Positions 62,236-64,000 of a stretch of DNA of 64,000 bases are shown here, in pieces (positions within the stretch are counted from its first letter, which is position 1; each line of letters begins with the position of its first letter). Under the pieces are notes generated by a model that was given only the letters and a program-made list of their open reading frames with translations, was not told the DNA's origin and did no database searches. This stretch comes from Streptomyces sp. TLI_053 (GTDB taxonomy: Bacteria > Actinomycetota > Actinomycetes > Streptomycetales > Streptomycetaceae), in the NCBI RefSeq assembly GCF_900105395.1, contig NZ_LT629775.1, forward strand, positions 9,699,501-9,763,500, in the 5' to 3' direction. The translations under genes were made by a program, and so were the position numbers.

Positions 62236-63240
62236 ATGCGCCTGCATCCGATGTCCACCATGCGCCGAACCGGAAGGCAGCTCGCGGTCCTGCTGCTCGC
62301 CCTGGTCTCCGCGTTCAGCCTCCTGTACGGGGCCGCCGCCCCCACCGCCAACGCCGAGGTCCCCGAGAACCAGATGTTCACCGACATCGACTGGCACATC
62401 GACGACTACGACGCGCCCCCCAATACCCACGCGGCGCGAGACAACATGAACGGCTACAACGCCATGGTGAACGCGCTGCGCGCCGCCGCCGGCCACCAGA
62501 TGCCAGGCGTCAGCGACAGCCCGGCCTACATGGACACCCCGACCCGCACCAACTCCAACCGTGTCATCCGGGTCCTGGTCTGGCGCAACGGGTCGGCCGA
62601 CCTCGCGCTGTACTTCAACGTCGACAACCTCTACTTCCTGGGCTACTCCGCCACCGCCCGGCACTACCGGATCGTCCCCCGCCCCAACCAGGCGGACCGC
62701 GCGTACACCAACCACCTGCCGGAGCGGCTCCGCGTCCGCCTCGGTTCGCAGACCCCCCTCATGTTCAACCAGATCACCGGCGACGGCAGCTACGCGCAGA
62801 TGTCGGCCCCGCCGGAGTGGCGGGGGGCCCAGGTCTACACGGCGTCCATGATCCTCACCCGGTTGCTGACCCTCACCCGCGTCGAGCCCGGGGACCAGAA
62901 CACCACCCAGTCGAACCAGGCCATGGCCTACATCATCCAGGCCACCTCCGAGGCCGCCCGCTTCGGCTGGATCCAGAACCGCATCGGCCAGACCATCTAC
63001 CAAGGCGGCGACTGGCAGGAGGAGGGCGCCCCGGCCAACCTCGGCCCCTTCGGCACCGACCTCGAAACTAGGTGGAGCGACCTTTCCCGCATGGCGCACA
63101 ACACCGCCGCCCACCGCGTCGACCCCGGCGTGACGATCAACAACCGCACGTACCGCTCCGTGAACGACATCGGGAACCCTGGGAACAACCAGCCCCGCCT
63201 GACCCCCTTCCTCGCCCTGTACGCCAGCGGACAGCCCTAA
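62236..63240 (+). CDS. Secreted ribosome-inactivating protein (rRNA N-glycosidase-type toxin)
   Basis: A 334-residue protein from ATG 62236, with CAGGAG ten bases before. The signal peptide ends at about residue 40 (APTANA-EVP). The mature part fits the ricin A/Shiga A family: the active-site segment ATSEAARFGWIQNRIG gives Glu239 and Arg242 with the following Trp, and earlier VDNLYFLGYSA is the conserved Tyr region. It would remove the sarcin-ricin-loop adenine from large rRNA; the classical targets are eukaryotic ribosomes. A single catalytic chain without a binding domain. It diverges from the STAND regulator. Confidence 0.82.
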   Translation: MRLHPMSTMRRTGRQLAVLLLALVSAFSLLYGAAAPTANAEVPENQMFTDIDWHIDDYDAPPNTHAARDNMNGYNAMVNALRAAAGHQMPGVSDSPAYMDTPTRTNSNRVIRVLVWRNGSADLALYFNVDNLYFLGYSATARHYRIVPRPNQADRAYTNHLPERLRVRLGSQTPLMFNQITGDGSYAQMSAPPEWRGAQVYTASMILTRLLTLTRVEPGDQNTTQSNQAMAYIIQATSEAARFGWIQNRIGQTIYQGGDWQEEGAPANLGPFGTDLETRWSDLSRMAHNTAAHRVDPGVTINNRTYRSVNDIGNPGNNQPRLTPFLALYASGQP

Positions 63241-63739
63241 CCGCCATGCCGCCGGGCAACCGGCCGGGCCCGGCCGGTCGCATGCGCCCTCACGCCCGCG
63301 AGCGAGCAGGCGCCTCGCGCCTTCAAGGCCCGCCCGACGGCGGAATGCCCCAACCAAACCGAGCCGCCCCTGGCGTCAGTCGCATGACCAAGCACAGCAG
63401 GGGATGGAGCACCCACTGCCTCATGTGCCTCAACGGATCAGATGACCGCTGATCTGCGAGTATTTGCACTTACGCCAGATAACGAGCGGTGCCGGGCCGA
63501 AGTCGGCTACGCCGTCCGCTGGTGGCAGCTGCACCGCCGAATCGGCGTCCGGTGGCGCGCCCGGCCAGACCGCGCGGCCGCCCGCCGGCTTCAGCGCGAG
63601 GCCGCGGCCGCCGCCTCGTAGAACGGTGTGGTGGTGGAGCCGCGCCGCCGTGATGAGCCGGGTCGGCTCCGGTTGGCCGAACGACCTTGTCCGGAGCGTG
63701 CCTCCACTGCGGCCGACCGGTCCCGGGCGCACCGTCAGG
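63241..63739. other. Intergenic region after the RIP gene
   Basis: About 500 bases without a convincing gene or terminator. Some frames on the minus strand are open, but with a composition typical of noncoding GC-rich DNA. The centre (63440-63480) is less GC-rich. Confidence 0.4.
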
Positions 63740-64000
63740 TCAGGCGGTGAACGCTCCGGTGCGGGTGGCGAAGGGCCGCAGGCCGGAGAGGCGGACCGGG
63801 GAGTGGACGAGGCGGGCGGTGATCGCCCGTACGGACGGACGGCGGACCTCCTCGGGGGCGACGCGTTCCATCGCGCGGAGCGCCTCGTAGGTGCGCCGGT
63901 CCTCACCTAGCGCGTCCCACATGCGAGCGGTGTCGGTGTAGTAGCGGGCCCGGCGCTCGGCCGTCGGTAGCCGGGCGGGGTTGAGGCCGAGCGCGTGGCG
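63740..64000 (-). CDS. HTH-regulator C-terminal part (gene continues past window)
   Basis: The minus strand runs from the window edge to TGA at 63740 and reads ALGLNPARLPTAERRARYYT, ARMWDALGEDRRTYEALRAM, ERVAPEEVRRPSVRAITARL and FATRTGAFTA. This is the usual end of streptomycete XRE-type regulators with a TPR-like sensor domain. The DNA-binding part lies outside the window. Confidence 0.75.
   Translation of the reverse strand, partial: RHALGLNPARLPTAERRARYYTDTARMWDALGEDRRTYEALRAMERVAPEEVRRPSVRAITARLVHSPVRLSGLRPFATRTGAFTA

Noticed and set aside
62236..63240. An immunity gene for the RIP toxin
   Set aside because: No gene overlaps or follows it closely, and the protein has a signal peptide, so it is expected to leave the cell.
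1..64000. CRISPR arrays, rRNA or tRNA genes
   Set aside because: No regularly spaced repeats, rRNA-like or tRNA-like sequence was seen while reading; a tRNA scan program was not run.

Overview
The base composition (very GC-rich, third codon positions nearly all G or C), the GTG starts, the ATGA-type gene overlaps and the gene families point to a streptomycete (Streptomyces or Kitasatospora). No rRNA, tRNA or CRISPR array was found, so nothing narrows it further.

Layout. (1) 1-1606: end of a terpene locus on the minus strand, with a class I terpene cyclase overlapping the start of a cytochrome P450 cut by the window edge. (2) 2446-3579: a phospholipase D-like gene that has lost the first part of its first domain, then two matching 18-bp operator palindromes. 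(3) 4364-21719: the centre of interest, one long plus-strand operon of about 17 kb with almost every junction overlapping. It encodes two ABC exporters, a free carrier protein, an acyl-CoA-dehydrogenase-type flavoprotein, an aminoacyl-tRNA-synthetase-like amino acid:carrier-protein ligase, a nucleotidyltransferase, an HPr-kinase-like protein, an archaeal-type S-adenosylmethionine synthetase, a PfkB kinase, a HAD phosphatase, a PhyH oxygenase, a small P-loop kinase, two membrane proteins (one HTTM-like), a free condensation-domain protein with a degenerate carrier tail, a 57-residue peptide and an FkbM methyltransferase. There is no adenylation domain and no ketosynthase. I read it as an adenylation-domain-free aminoacyl-thioester pathway whose product I cannot name.

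(4) 21.7-40 kb: an eroding accessory zone. It has a TPR protein, a toxin/antitoxin-like pair, a P-loop kinase broken by one missing base, other frameshifted genes, plasmid- or ICE-like remnants, a divergent MocR regulator/YczE pair, a Cys-rich repeat protein, one intact ISL3-type insertion sequence with inverted repeats, and remains of two other transposases. (5) 40113-40979: a secreted endonuclease. (6) 41049-50622: a minus-strand set of four unrecognised proteins (409, 443, 551 and 1233 residues, three of them beta-rich) whose middle member is a polyprenyl diphosphate synthase; this looks like a second undescribed system. (7) 50.6-54.4 kb: gene remnants, then one reading frame of about 740 codons split by a single TGA. 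(8) 55.6-59.5 kb: small standalone genes (SMI1/KNR4, a secreted HNH nuclease, DUF4253). (9) 59644-63240: a ribosome-inactivating-protein toxin gene facing a large HTH/NB-ARC/TPR regulator across a perfect 13-bp inverted repeat. The window ends in a truncated HTH regulator.
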